The notes under the pieces were generated by a model. That model searched no databases. It was not told the origin of the DNA and worked only from the letters and a program-made list of their open reading frames with translations. A stretch of DNA of 64,000 bases from Liolophura sinensis (taxonomy: Eukaryota > Mollusca > Polyplacophora > Chitonida > Chitonidae), in NCBI RefSeq assembly GCF_032854445.1, contig NC_088307.1, positions 18,798,017 through 18,862,016 of the forward strand. The letters run 5' to 3'. This document shows, one piece after another, positions 24,601-36,000 of this stretch. The position numbers and the translations under genes are program-made. How positions within the stretch are numbered: the first letter of the stretch is position 1; every line of letters starts with the position of its first letter.

Positions 24601-25913
24601 ATGTGATGGCGGTCAGTTTTATGGACTTAATGTGCATGGACTGTAATATATAGCGCAGACTTAAAGCCTAATTAGATTGCTCGCACAGTGAAGCCTTTGG
24701 AAAGAAGTTTAAACCCGTGCAGAGCTGATCCGATTTTTTGTGTGAATATATACAGTGTAATTTGACAAATAGATTATGAATCTGGCTTTGCTTTTGTTCT
24801 AGCTTTGTTCTAGCTTAAAAAGTTTGACCACAATTTACCTACTGTTCATGCATTAGGCATAAAGAGCTAACCACGAATGTGGCTTTGTTTTGGTTCTAAA
24901 GAAGTTTTCGCTTTTAGGCACACTTTATTCTGATTTTTGAGACACGATGCGAAAAGCAGTAATGGTGCAATGTTGAAAGTTGGTCAGCAGGACAAATTGT
25001 GTTCTTCTCTCGTATCAAATTATTTCAGATGAATAGTTTTCCAGTGATTGGCATTAAAATTTTTGCCACCGTTCATGCATTATGTAAGAAAAACATCTGT
25101 TGGCTTTCAAGTTACGGTTAGCGCAGCGGGAGCGTTCTTTACATTGTATGGTATTAAAACATACACGCCAAATGACTAATCTGTTGGTCTAATAGAGAGA
25201 ATATGTACACAAACACTACACAACTACTATTTACATGAAGCCATTGAGTAGAAGTTCAATTGCAGGTATAGATGATCTGATCTATTTGTGTTAGTTATTT
25301 TTTCCCTTGCAAATTAGACACTTGCATTTGTCCGACCGGAAGTTGATGGCATCTTTTTGTTTCACGTCCATCGCCGGGGCCAATCACGAAAATAAGATCT
25401 GTAAGTTTAGATTTGCTTTGATACCTATTTTACTCCGCCTCATCACTGGAAGAATATTTTAAATTGGCGTCACCTACAGAGCCGATAAATCTGCATATAC
25501 GTCTGGATTACCACTAGGAGTATACATTTCGAAAAAAGATGTAGAAAAATAATTTAAGAACATATCATCTCATTGACAGGGAATGTATCTATTTTTTTAA
25601 CATGAAAAGTTAATCAAAAAGCTCGCCTATCATATAAAGCCGCAGACGATAACTATATATGTACACAGTATTTTAGATGAAAACGTATTGATGCTTAATT
25701 TTACGTATCGTTTTGTCCCTCAACGCGTGCTTTCCACTGTACAGCTCTCAAATGGTTCTCTACTTTCTTCTTCGTTGTTGGCTTGAACTTTGACGGTGGA
25801 CATAACGGACAATGGAATGAAATATAGTCTCCTTTACAACAATCCTTGCAACTTTTTACACAACTTAACAATTCATCCACAGATTGAATCACGACAGGCT
25901 GGTGTGCTGTCAT
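15661..25913 (-). CDS. HMGXB3-like / KDZ transposase-type protein with zinc fingers, about ten exons
   Basis: Exons in transcript order: about 25913-25706, 24506-23163, 20523-20375, 20180-19979, 18796-18692, 18214-18027, 17576-17435, 17191-16626, 16517-16342, 15865-15661 (TAA). From 23163 onward all borders are GT/AG and all phases fit. Seen in order: a FHCPLC...H finger, HFHC...H...C, a clean C2H2 (SCTLCGK...HLKSH), FECDHVRSV, a SWIM-like CRC...CLH (CxC4-like), a TSCVRC/KPCQLLYQYKEW zinc cluster, HFEACTDHDYSFHCVLCGYH, then ILIFDTCRKVAF, FWSPWIG, NITICDIAYLLARQAN and TQAVEQLFSSLKR. The last segments fit the RNase-H-fold DDE core of KDZ transposases and their relative HMGXB3. The large exon is irregular: around 23850 the matching frame moves by one, near the A6 run at 23615-23622 it moves back, and a TAG follows near 23410. 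The first junction also does not fit in phase. It may be a decaying transposase or domesticated gene; no HMG box was seen. Confidence 0.72.
17663..17767 (+). mobile_element. SINE family A, 3' half
   Basis: GGTCGTGGGTTTCCCCCGGG through AATATTCTTGAGTACGGCG to CAAATAAATAACTAAAT. It lies in the intron between exons 18214-18027 and 17576-17435 of the HMGXB3/KDZ-like gene. Confidence 0.85.
18269..18512. mobile_element. Two adjoining palindromic MITEs
   Basis: Two foldback units, 18269-18392 and 18383-18512. Each starts GCCCCTGTTCCACAAAGCAG-like and ends with the inverse (TTGCTTTGGGCCCTG; TTGCTTTGAGGGACAGGG), with AGTTACAATCAGCTTAG-type inner arms. They share a boundary, in an intron of the HMGXB3/KDZ-like gene. 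Confidence 0.75.
18978..19611. mobile_element. Nonautonomous DNA element with 21-bp terminal inverted repeats
   Basis: The left end TATGGCAAGCCATTTCGGCC mirrors the right end GGCCGGAACGGCTTGCCATA. Subterminal arms on both sides are made of repeated AGATATCT and GAATTCA words. The middle (19140-19370) is unique and non-coding. It is about 634 bp, within an intron of the HMGXB3/KDZ-like gene, so it inserted after that intron existed. Confidence 0.8.
21800..22630 (+). other. Promoter-like cluster followed by poly(A)-like signal; possible solo LTR fossil or non-coding transcript
   Basis: GCCAATCAG (CCAAT-like) near 21807 and ACTATAAATAC (TATA-like) near 21862 sit in promoter-like order. An AATAAAACTG poly(A)-like signal lies near 22605. 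No ORF lies between them. This order is what an LTR or a short transcript would show. No boundary, target-site duplication or partner LTR could be defined, so neither is claimed. Confidence 0.25.
22020..22380 (+). repeat. Diverged TCCCAG-type tandem repeat
   Basis: Irregular repeats built on GGGACTGGGATTCCCAG-like words, spaced about 25-35 bp. No coding content. Confidence 0.5.
24523..25700. other. Intron between the first two recognised exons of the HMGXB3/KDZ-like gene
   Basis: AT-rich; no further exon or repeat was recognised. Confidence 0.4.
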
Positions 25914-28162
25914 TGTTACATTGCAGCGTCCAGAAATAAACTCGTCGGAAAAGTGGAAAGCTTTTATAAAAGCTATGTACTACATTAGCCAAACTGCAAA
26001 GCTAACAAGTCACCCTGAGATAGTATTACTTCAGCAGACATGCGATGGGAAACTGTGTTTACAAACACACCGCCACCTCAGCTTTCCACGGTCCAGACAC
26101 AAGAAAGTTACCCATAAATTTGTTTTGTTTAGACATTGTGGCAAGTGATGCACGGAGGTATAAAAGTGTAGAAAGAGAAGGCCTATACACTGAATGTTCT
26201 TAGAAACCCCACGCTTTTAACTTTAACTGGAAATGTTTTATCCTATAATCGAATTAGAAAATCATTTATACCTCTATCAACATTGAGTTTTTCCAAATAT
26301 TGTATTGCTCTGGCGTCCGAAAAACATAAACAAACTCGTACATGATAGAACTCGTTAATTTTTCCGGAAATAACTCTCCACCGTCGAATTCCACGTAAAC
26401 TGGGATAAGGAGACATCAAGATCATTCATGTGAGACAACATGTCCATATGAACAAAATAAAATAGCCCTACTTAATTTCTAAGATAAAGATATTGGTCCG
26501 AAGTACATTTTAAATTCTTCAACCATATCAAAAGTTATCACGACACTGCAGATATGACTTTCAAGCGCTATAGTAGGCCCAATGTGCTAGGTAGTACAAA
26601 TGAAGTGGTATTTGCGTGACATACTTCCTTTTCAGCCATTTCATGAGGATTTCATTCATTGTATGAATAAAATCAAAGCGCTCTTCAAAAAGCCCGACCC
26701 CAAATTCATATTATATTATACACGGATCTTCCGCTGCTTGGTTGTCTGGCAGGGAAAGGCAAATTTCAATGCGAATTGAGTTAAATAATTACATTGACGG
26801 TATATTTACATACACCTGTATTGTTGCATTCTTTTACCTGTACACATATTTGTTAAGAAGTATTTTGTGATGTGTGGATTTTTATGATTCTGATCATTTT
26901 ATTTTTTAAAACTTAATAATAGTAGTAATAAATGCATCTTGCTTAGGTCAAAGAAAACAATTCTGGGTATGAGAAAGTTATAGCTGACAGATTTCCTTGA
27001 CAAGGAGATAAGTCTGAATTCCTTTTTAAGTCTGAGGACTATATTGTCTTTCTAAAAATTCCATCGTGGTTTGCTGGGCTAGGATGTTATATACATTAGG
27101 TTGTGAATAAACAGACCATGTGTCCTAAAGAGAATATGGCGTTAAACAATAATCAAATAAATAAATACATAAATAAAGCAAGTAACTTTATGGTAGCGCC
27201 ACATATGAAAACCCTATGCGATGGAGACGCCTAATTTAGTTTCAAGTTAAATGTTTTCACTTAGAGAATTCCGGAGCAATAAAGCGGGCGATCACTTGTC
27301 CACCAGTGATATCTGATATGTGTGGATGTCAGCTTCTGCGGTATAACAAAATAAACTCGGTCATGCATGAAAGTCAGAGGTCAGACACACAGAATTTAGA
27401 CGCTTGAACCTTTCTCTGCCATAAGAGGAAATAATGTGTGGGGTGTGTTAAGAAGTAAACTCTGAAAAACTTACTTGATATCTTTGGCAAAATAAGCTTT
27501 CTTAAATATTCAATGTTTTTCGCACTTTACAAATTATGGTCTTAAGCTACATATGTGTATTTTGGAGGTTATAAATAAGGCTATACAACAGCAGCAAAGA
27601 CCTTGTTTGTCCTTATCAAGGAACTAAGCGTAACAATTCGCCAGGCTTTATATCTCTACAAGTTTTTACATACTAATTAAATGGCCATTGAACGTTAATT
27701 GACAACAAGAGCGCTGTGAACAGCTAGGGCCTATGCACAGGCAGAGATCGAAAGGGATTACAACATTAAACTTCAGAAGATTACTGTACACAGAATAAAG
27801 CAATAATAATAATCATGTACATAAAACATATAACATTTCTAAGTAACAAATAACAACCTATGGTTAATTACCACACAAGTGTGACCAGGATAGCGAAGAG
27901 CTATTATATAACTTATAGGGCTTCCATTCAAATCGGGCTAATACTTAGTTTTAAAAAAGTTTCCTAAACACGTAACAAACCCTGGTATTCATCACCTTAC
28001 ATACATACTTATACATTATATGTTATATATATTTCTCAGAAATAAACAAGGCAACAGTCCTCCGCATATACTTTTTAGCTGTACCAAAACGACATATAAC
28101 GTATCTATTGTCCTCATAAGTGTGTGTCGATCAATCAGTTAAATCTTTATTAGAAGTTAATT
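25914..28162. other. Spacer between the HMGXB3/KDZ-like gene and the right array
   Basis: No exon recognised upstream of the first finger exon, so the gene's true start and promoter are not located. A degraded SINE family A tail may lie at 27135-27175 (GAATATGGCGTTAAACAATA then CAAATAAATAAATAC). Confidence 0.35.
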
Positions 28163-29240
28163 TGGTCATCCTCAATGTTGTACTGCATACTTGAAGGATG
28201 GAAAAACTAGCCACCGTCCTCATCATGGATGTACTTTATACCTATAGGGAGGTAAACTAGCCACCGTCCTCCTCGTGGATGTTGTACCTTATACCAGTAG
28301 TAAGGTAAATTAGCCACCGTCATCCTCATGGATGTTGTACTTTCCACCTGCAGGAAGTTAAATTAGCCACCGTCCTCCTCGTGGATGTTGTACCTTATTC
28401 CTGTAGGAAGGTAAATTAGCCACCGTCCTCCTCATGGATGTTGTACCTTATACCTGCAGGAAGTTAAATTAGCCTAGTCACCGTCCTCTACGTGGATGTT
28501 GTACCTGACACCTCCAGGAAGGCAAACTAGCCAACGTCCTCCTCGTGGATGTTGTACTTTATAGCTGTAGGAAGGTAATTTAGCCAACGTCCTCCTCATG
28601 GATGTTGTACCTGACACCTGCAGGAAGGTAAACTAGCCAACGTCCTCCTCGTGGATGTTGTACTTTACACCTGCAGGAAGGTAATTTAGCCACCGTCCTC
28701 CTCGTGGATGTTGTACCTGACACCTGCAGGAAGGTAAACTAGCCACCGTCCTCCTCATGGATGCTGTACCTGATACCTATAGGAAGGTAAACTAGCAACC
28801 GTCCTCCTCGTGGATGTTGTACTTTATAGCTGTAGGAAGGTAAATTAGCCACCATCCTCCTCGTGGATGTTGTACTTTATACCTATGTGAAGGTAAATTA
28901 GCCACCGTCCTCCTCGTGGATGTTGTACCTGACACCCGCAGGAAGGTAAATTAGCCACTGTCCTTCTCGTGGATGTTGTATCTTATACCAGTAGGAAGGT
29001 CAATTAGCCACCGTCCTCCTCGTGGATGTTATACTTTATACCTATGGGGAGGTAAAGTAGCCACCGTCCTCCTCGTGGATGTTGTACCTGATACCTATAG
29101 GAAGGTAAACTAGCAACCGTCCTCCTTGTGGATGTTGTACTTTATAGCTGTAGGAAGGTCAATTAGCCACCGTCCTCCTCGTGGATGTTATACTTTATAC
29201 CTATGGGGAGGTGAACTACGCAAGGTCCTCCTCGTGGATC
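28163..29240 (-). repeat. 53-bp minisatellite array, right arm (about 20 copies, inverted)
   Basis: Read on the + strand: AGCCACCGTCCTCCTCGTGG, ATGTTGTACTTTATACC, TGTAGGAAGGTAAATT. This is the reverse complement of the left-arm unit. It is more diverged than the left arm, with CATGG/CGTGG and GACACC/TATACC variants, and both edges are degraded. Confidence 0.93.
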
Positions 29241-29417
29241 CTTAATATCTTTTTTCCAGTCAGTGATGGAGGATTATTAGGTTATTCATTAACTATGGCA
29301 CATTAGAGAAGGTCTTCAGGGTTATAGTAATGTCTGTGTTATCTGATATTAAGGGGTTGAAAGTGTTGAGAATTTATCTGCTCGGCTATAGGCCTATATA
29401 AATATACAGGCCGATAG

Positions 29418-29555
29418 TCTCGTACCTTGCCCAATTATTCGTAAACGAACAAGTTACATGTTCCGTTCTGCTCATGGATGTCCGTTCTCCTCGTGGACGT
29501 TCTGCTCATGGATGTAGGCTACCCAGTGCTACTTCCGGCACCGAAGGTGTCAGAT
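29418..29555 (-). repeat. Outer inverted block, right copy
   Basis: TCTCGTACCTT (29418-29428) and the segment GATGTCCGTTCTCCTCGTGG to GATGTAGGCTAC and TTCCGGCACC are the inverse of 11361-11471 with moderate divergence. It marks the outermost inverted similarity of the proposed large element. Confidence 0.6.
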
Positions 29556-29837
29556 GTACGAATGTAAGTTTGTGACAGCCTTTCTGGGTAAAGTCAAGAA
29601 AAAAATTATTTATGCTCAGTGTTGTAAATCCCTGATTATTTCTGTCGTTGAGCCATGTAACATCTCTGTATGTTTCTGTGTTTTTCAGTGAGTGAAAATG
29701 TAAAGACGAACATTTGTTTACGAAAACTGAGCAGTCAGTAATACTCGGTACGTATATCCGCGATACCTTTTTTAACGAACGAGCCTAATCCAGTCTGATA
29801 TTTACCTGACTAGGTTTGTCCTTGTGTTATTCAATAT

Positions 29838-29893
29838 AAGTTAGTCTTATGTGTCCCATAAGTTAGTCTTATGTGTCCCATAAGTTAGTCTTT
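29838..29893 (+). repeat. 24-bp tandem duplication
   Basis: AAGTTAGTCTTATGTGTCCC plus ATAA repeated about 2.5 times without change, so recent. Confidence 0.8.
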
Positions 29894-29995
29894 ACCACGT
29901 GGTAGCAGCCTCAACTTTCAAATGCCCAATCACTGAAGAGGTTGTGAAATGTTTGAAAGACAATAGTAAAGTATTGGTTGTTGCTTGTGTCTGCC

Positions 29996-30268
29996 TTAAA
30001 CTTTTCGAAATTTTATCTTTTTCTTATACGGCCTAGCGTCATTGGAGTTGCGACGCTTACAGTGCTGATTCCTTCTCAGCGAAGGTCTAGGCTTATTTTC
30101 TTTGTTATCAAACAAGTCTTGCGCAGTTAAAAGACGCCCACCTGAGGACCTGCTTTCAGCATCCACAACACCACCACCATATGTCCCTACTCGATTTAGA
30201 ATAGATTTATTATAGCCATGATGGCTACCACAGTGTGCGCTCCTCGGCGAATGCTGCCATCTTCGCAC
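29996..30268 (-). CDS. Uncertain small basic ORF
   Basis: An open frame of 90 codons ending in TAA. The peptide is rich in Ser, Arg and Lys and ends KPRPSLRRNQHCKRR...RPYKKKIKFRKV, with a LLTAQDLFDNKEN segment. The composition looks like a nuclear, basic protein tail. No ATG opens this frame (it begins at a GTG within a longer open stretch), so if real it is a terminal exon whose upstream exon was not found. I do not recognise a family; chance remains possible. Confidence 0.28.
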   Translation of the reverse strand: MRRWQHSPRSAHCGSHHGYNKSILNRVGTYGGGVVDAESRSSGGRLLTAQDLFDNKENKPRPSLRRNQHCKRRNSNDARPYKKKIKFRKV

Positions 30269-30759
30269 TGCTCCATTATGAAGCAGGACATGCGCTCAGC
30301 TGCTCAACATGGTGTCAGTTGCTGAGGAGCAAACAGTTCACTGTTGGCAGTGTAACGTTTGATCGCTTCAACCACGAACCACGTGGCCGTTTCAAAACAT
30401 GAATAAAAAGAAAATACCTATGTTTGTATCTACCTTTATGGGTGAAACAACATTGCCTGGTTTCAGTTTGAACATATTGTTTTCATTTACCAGATAAATC
30501 AAACCATTTTATCATTGGCTGTCAAGACCTGAGTTTTCTGATCAATTTCAAACTGAAACCATATTAAAAATCATAACCCAATCTGGACACGCATTTGCGT
30601 TGAAAAAAAAGAAATGTCTGCACTCAGAACTCAAACATGTGTTTTTACTGAGTGACATAAGCAGACAGCAAGATATTAGTGCAGAATTTAGTATAACTTA
30701 ATATTCGCTAGAAATATTCAGCAGCGTCAGTTGTATTTGAAATTATTGTTACTCTCTTT

Positions 30760-32070
30760 TCAGCTCGTCTGTACGAAATAAGGCGAGGTATTGTGAGAGG
30801 GGGAAAGTGGTGGTGTCTGTGTTGGTGTGCGGCTAAGCTTTTTTTTTCAGCTTGTGTTTTATGTGCTGATGGAAGGTTAAGCCTTTTTTTTCAACTACGT
30901 AATCTTTCAAGTCTTTTTTTTCTTTAGGTCCTGTACATGTATATTGGGTTCTCATACATGTACACAGATTAAAGGTTAAGCTTTTTTTTCAGCCCCCTGG
31001 TTTACTTTATTTATTTGCTTGCAGCAGTGGTCTTTCATGTTCAAATCACAAACCATGATTGGTTATCCACATGCTATTGTGACCATTGTAAATGTATGAT
31101 TGGCTGAGCAAATGCTGAGCTGGCAACACTGATGGTTTAAATATTCCGTTGTAGTCTTTGGGAAGGCACACACTCATTAGCCTGTGTCCTACACAGTGCT
31201 ACACGCCAGTCACTGCCTTTTTGCATCAATAGCCTTTTTACTCTCCTGTAGTGAACCCAGTATGTAGGACTGTGCACAAAAATTGTAGCCCTATAGGTTA
31301 CAGAAAGCTTTCTGTAGATAATATGCATACAAGAGGAAACTGGGAGAAAATGTCTAAACCCATAATCCTGGTAATAGTAGTCAGACAGCTGCTAAACAAT
31401 AGACTTGTAAGCTGTTCGTTGCCCTTTTCGTATAGGTTGAATAGTGTGCAAGAATTGTAGACCTGCATGGAAACTTCCTAGTGGACATGTGTTTACTACA
31501 GAAAACAAAGTGAAGTCTACATAACTGGTAAATTTTTGCATGAAAGTGTATCAATCAAAAAGACTAAAAGACTAAAGACATTTACAAACCCATTAAAAAT
31601 CAGCCTTCCATCAGTACCCTATTTCTTCTAATTTTTAGGGCAACTATCAGCAGTGCTAAAATCAGAAATGACCTTTTTCTCTTACTTTATGTGTAAAAAT
31701 TGAAGATTTGGATGTGTTATTCATTAGACGGACTTGCCATGTCTGAAAAGAGAAACTGTGTAAACTTGTTAAAAGTTTAAAATGCAATGTCAGAGTTTTC
31801 ACATGCTCCTCTGTAAGTTACTGTCTAACTTGTATATAGAGTTTTACTTAAAAGTGTATTTTATTTATTCAGTCTCAATTACAAATTTCGCAGAGGTGTC
31901 CTGAGGATTAGTTGCAGTAAAATTACTTTAATATTTCAGACTCCTGTCTGAAAATGAAGCGAAAAGCCTGAAAGTTGGGCACTAATTTTTAGCTCACCTG
32001 TATGAAGTAAGGAGGGGTATTGCGATAAGGGGATCAGATGCTGTTGGTGGGGGTGTCCAGTTTTTGGCCT
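30760..32070 (+). repeat. Pair of diverged dispersed repeats (AGCTC-type) and a family C segment
   Basis: AGCTCGTCTGTACGAAATAA near 30763 and AGCTCACCTGTATGAAGTAA near 31991 begin matching stretches (GTATTG, GGGG, GTTGGTG). Between them, 31605-31745 (TTCTTCTAATTTTTAGGG, then AGTGCTAAAA, then TTCATTAGAC) matches 63710-63840, here called family C. Functions unknown. Confidence 0.5.
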
Positions 32071-32519
32071 ATCATAGGGATGCAGCTGCCACCTATAGTA
32101 CACAGATAGCCAATCAGACGGTGGAAATCATGTACCGCATACCTCAACACTTTGCTCAGTTATTCACAGGTTTGCAATTGCTTCCCATAGTACATGGATG
32201 CCAAATGCAGTTTGCGATTTACATATCAAAGACCTCTGTGCTAAAGTTGTGCACTGACTCTCCAGTGTCTTTTACCACCACAATGATTTACAACTCCATA
32301 ACAGATGATGGTATCACCTGACTTCAACATTGTGCAGTTTTACAAACTGCTCAATGAGGCCAGCTACAGGTATTCTCTGAATGCTTTGTTTAATGACCCT
32401 GGAGTCGAGTCGGGTATTTCCGTTAAACGGATGTGAAATAGTCAAACTAAACGGTTTGACGATTCTGCCGCGCTGAATGCTGGCTGGAAGCTACGGAAAG
32501 TAGTCCTCAGATTCTGACT

Positions 32520-32765
32520 GAAAGTTAACTTTACAGCAGGTATTGTGATAAACGCAACGGCATGCTGCAGTTCTAGTTAGAAGTCTCTTGATTTTAACAG
32601 AATGATTAAAGAGTTTCCATGTGTGTGAAGTAAGTTTATGTACACACAATGTTAGTCTGAATTTTCTGAATAGAACTTGGAGCAGATATTATGATAAGCC
32701 TGAGGGCATGCTACAGTTCTATTCAGAGGTCACTCCATTTAGAATAATTAAGAGTTTCCCCCTTC
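32520..32765 (+). repeat. Diverged direct duplication of about 100 bp
   Basis: Two stretches, from near 32530 (GCAGGTATTGTGATAAACGC, GGCATGCTGCAGTTCTAG) and from near 32682 (GCAGATATTATGATAAGCCT, GGCATGCTACAGTTCTAT), both end AAGAGTTTCC. They lie just 5' of the RNA-binding-type gene. Confidence 0.6.
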
Positions 32766-33024
32766 TCTTCTCGTCCACAGTTAGCTTTCTGCCTGGGAAA
32801 TTCACTTTGAATAATATTTTGATGAACAAAGTCTTCGACACCTCTGCTCAATTACCGCTTTTACTTTTACCTCCTCCTGTGTCAAAAAATCTAGCATGTT
32901 TGCTGTGGAGCTCATCTACCCTTGTGCATTCCAATGAATGTGGGATTCGGTGTGTCCTAGTCCACAAAGAAGAAGCACCAGTCAAAGTAATAAAGGCCTT
33001 TCTTTTTTCTGTTTTTCCTTTTAG

Positions 33025-36000
33025 GGCTGCAGTGAGACTTTAGAAGCCAGGGTGCACAGCTTCCATCATGATGGGGGGTAGAGGAATGGTCATGGGAAGG
33101 AAGCGCCCATGGGGTGACCAGTGGGACTGCGGCCCACCAACCTTTCATGGGAACAAATATCCGCGTTTCAAATGTCCAGGGGAGGATGAGTTAGAGATAC
33201 TGGCAAGACGGCAAATGGCTCTTATGCGCCGCAGGGTGATGCTTCGCAGGATGGAAATGATGGAAGACAGAGAGTTCCTGTCAGGCCCAGATTTCAGATT
33301 ATCCCCAGATATGTTAGAATTTCATGAAAGAGGATTTTTGGGACCACCAAGACCTTTGCGACCAACAGGACTTTTGGGACCCTTGGAACCTTTGGAACCA
33401 TATGGACTTTTGGGACCCCCAGAACCATTAGGACCCTTTGATCCTCTGGAACGACCAGGGCCTGTGAGACCCCCAGAACCATTAGGACCCTTTGATCCTT
33501 TGGAACGACCTTTGGGATGCCCAGAACCATTAGAAACCTTTGACCCTTTGGGACGACTGGGAGGTTTGGAACCCCCAGGACTTTTGGAACCCCCAGGACC
33601 GATGGGTTCCAGAAGGGGGCATAGGGGAGGTTTTCCAGGAAACTATGATGTTGACACAATGAGAGATTTCGGGGAAGACGGTGCAGAATTTAGTAGGGAA
33701 ATGCGACCTGGTGGGTTTCATGGAAGAGGTTTTCACCGTGGATTTGGTCCAGACTTTCAAGGTGGAAATGGAGGCCGGAAAGGTGATGGTGGAATGGATG
33801 AAGGAATGGGCGTTTTTGAACAGGAACGTGGTGGTGGCCCCTTTGATGAATTTGGCAACCATGGTCTAGGGTCTGGTGGGAATGTAGACCGTGGTGGGTT
33901 TGAGAGAGAAGGCAGATGGGAGAAGCGCGGAGCTTCCCATTGGAGAGGAAGAGAGAAAGAGGAGGGGAAAAGTGACCATGGAAGGAAACAGGGCAGGGAA
34001 ACTAGTAGAGATGCAAAGAAAGTGGGAAAAATCGAAGGGTCCTATGGAGACAAAAGTGAAGGCAACAGCAGCAGACAATGGGCTATGCTCTTCGGAGACA
34101 GCATGCCCAATTTCGCTGACACGTTCAAGAACGGGACAGCGGGTGAGCGTGAAGAAAATCAAACAGCAGTGGAACCAGGCAGCAGTGATAGCAAAGCTGT
34201 AGAGGCTGCTACTGGAAAAGCTTCTGCTGATGGTGATAAGGCTTTAGGTGTTGCTCAAAGAAACCATTGCACCTATGGTGACAAGAGTGATAGTAACAGC
34301 CGAAGGAGATGGGCCTTACTGCTTGGAGACAGCATGCTTGAGCTTTCTGGCATGTTTGGTGAGAAGAAAAACAGATCAGAGTGGGAAAACTGCAGATGTT
34401 GATCGTCCTCACTCTCAGAACACTGAGAGTAAGCATGGGTGGAAAAGTGGACAAGGCAGTTGCAGGCGCGGTGGCAGAAGTGGGAACCATGGTGGACTTG
34501 GTGGAAGTGGCAACTGGGTTGTATTTAGTGGAAGTGGCAACCATGGCGGATTTGATGGAAGTGGCAACCGTGGCGGATTTGGTGGAAGTGGCAACCGTGG
34601 CGGATTTGATGGAAGTGGCAACCGTGGTGGATTTGATAGAAGCGGCAACTGTGGCGGATTTGGTGGAAGTGGCAACCGAGTAAAATTTGGTGGAATTGGC
34701 AACGGAGGCGAATTTGGTGGCCACATTGATGAATCCGATGATGAAGATGACATTGGTCGCCCTGGCACTGGTGCTTTTATGGGAGTGAAACAGAATGAAA
34801 ACGGTAGAAAAGAGACAAAAGGGAAAAAGAAAAGTACTCCAGTGAGTTTTTTCATTGAAACGAATAGTTGTACGTATGGTGGTAAAAGTGATAGTAACAG
34901 CAGGAGAAGGTGGGCCATGCTGTGTGGTGACAAACACTGCAAAGTAGGATTATTCCGCGTAATGTAGAAGAGCAGGTGGATGAAAATCCAGACTTTGACG
35001 AGAAAATGAAGAGGCTGAAGGCAACAATTCCTTTACAGTCTCTCGTGGATCGATCTAAATTGATGAGGGAGAAACTCGTCACGGTGGAAGACTTCAGAAA
35101 TCTAGTGGGCAACTCCAAAAACATCAAAGCATTCTGTTACTTTGTGCGATTCACTGATCCGAGCGATCCAACGGTGCGAGTCGTCGAGTGTCAGCTTTAT
35201 GTGGAGAATGTTTTCATCTCGTCGGCAAAGACGAAGATCGCGCGCTGTTCGATGCTGGACCTAAGCGAACCCGTCTGGAAAAGGTCACCAGAGAAACAAG
35301 ACGTCCTTAACGACGCGTACATCAGAGCCTGGGAGACATTCAACTCCAAAACTGTGAATGACATTTGCACATCCCATAGGATACTCAGAGAAGGTGAGGT
35401 TCCAGAGGGTACATTCAGCTACGTCGGACACGGCGATGGGAAGTTCAGCCCGACAAACATTGCGTCGCTGGTGCGCATGAAACACCCGTACAAGCCATCA
35501 ATTCGGTCGTCCTTATCAGATCTTATTCTCATGTCCAGTGATGATGCGACAAGTTTCCAGATTCTAAGAAGAAGTTGTAATCAGAGCGGACTATTACTGG
35601 AGATGGAATCACAACTGAAGCAGTTCCTGACCACCAACACAATCATGTAACGTACACATTTTTTTATCCGTCTGACAGTGAGATATCTTTTCCTGCACAA
35701 AGGGCCAAGTATAATCTGGGCACCCCTTTAGTAGGCTAAATTAGAATAAAATACTTAAATATTGAGAAACATCAACGTATTTATAACTAATGCCATATAT
35801 GACCAATTATAGTATTAACAGGCGTATATATTTTACTATAGTATTTCACCTAAATTTGAGCACTGTTCAAGTGACCCATTTTGCTAGATTTTGATGGATT
35901 CATCAACTTATAGGGCCAACATTTGTGAAGCTGGATTAATTTCTTGTCAGAAAAACTTTAGTGTTGGCTTCAAGAGTATCGTTTGAAAGCCTTCCTGTAC

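Noticed and set aside
33294-33659. Minus-strand ORF across the proline repeats
   Set aside because: It is the complement of the proline-rich coding repeat.
34209-34942. Long minus-strand and third-frame ORFs over the RNA-binding-type gene
   Set aside because: These are shadows of a 27-bp coding repeat. The Gly-rich RGG-like frame agrees with the rest of the protein; the others do not.
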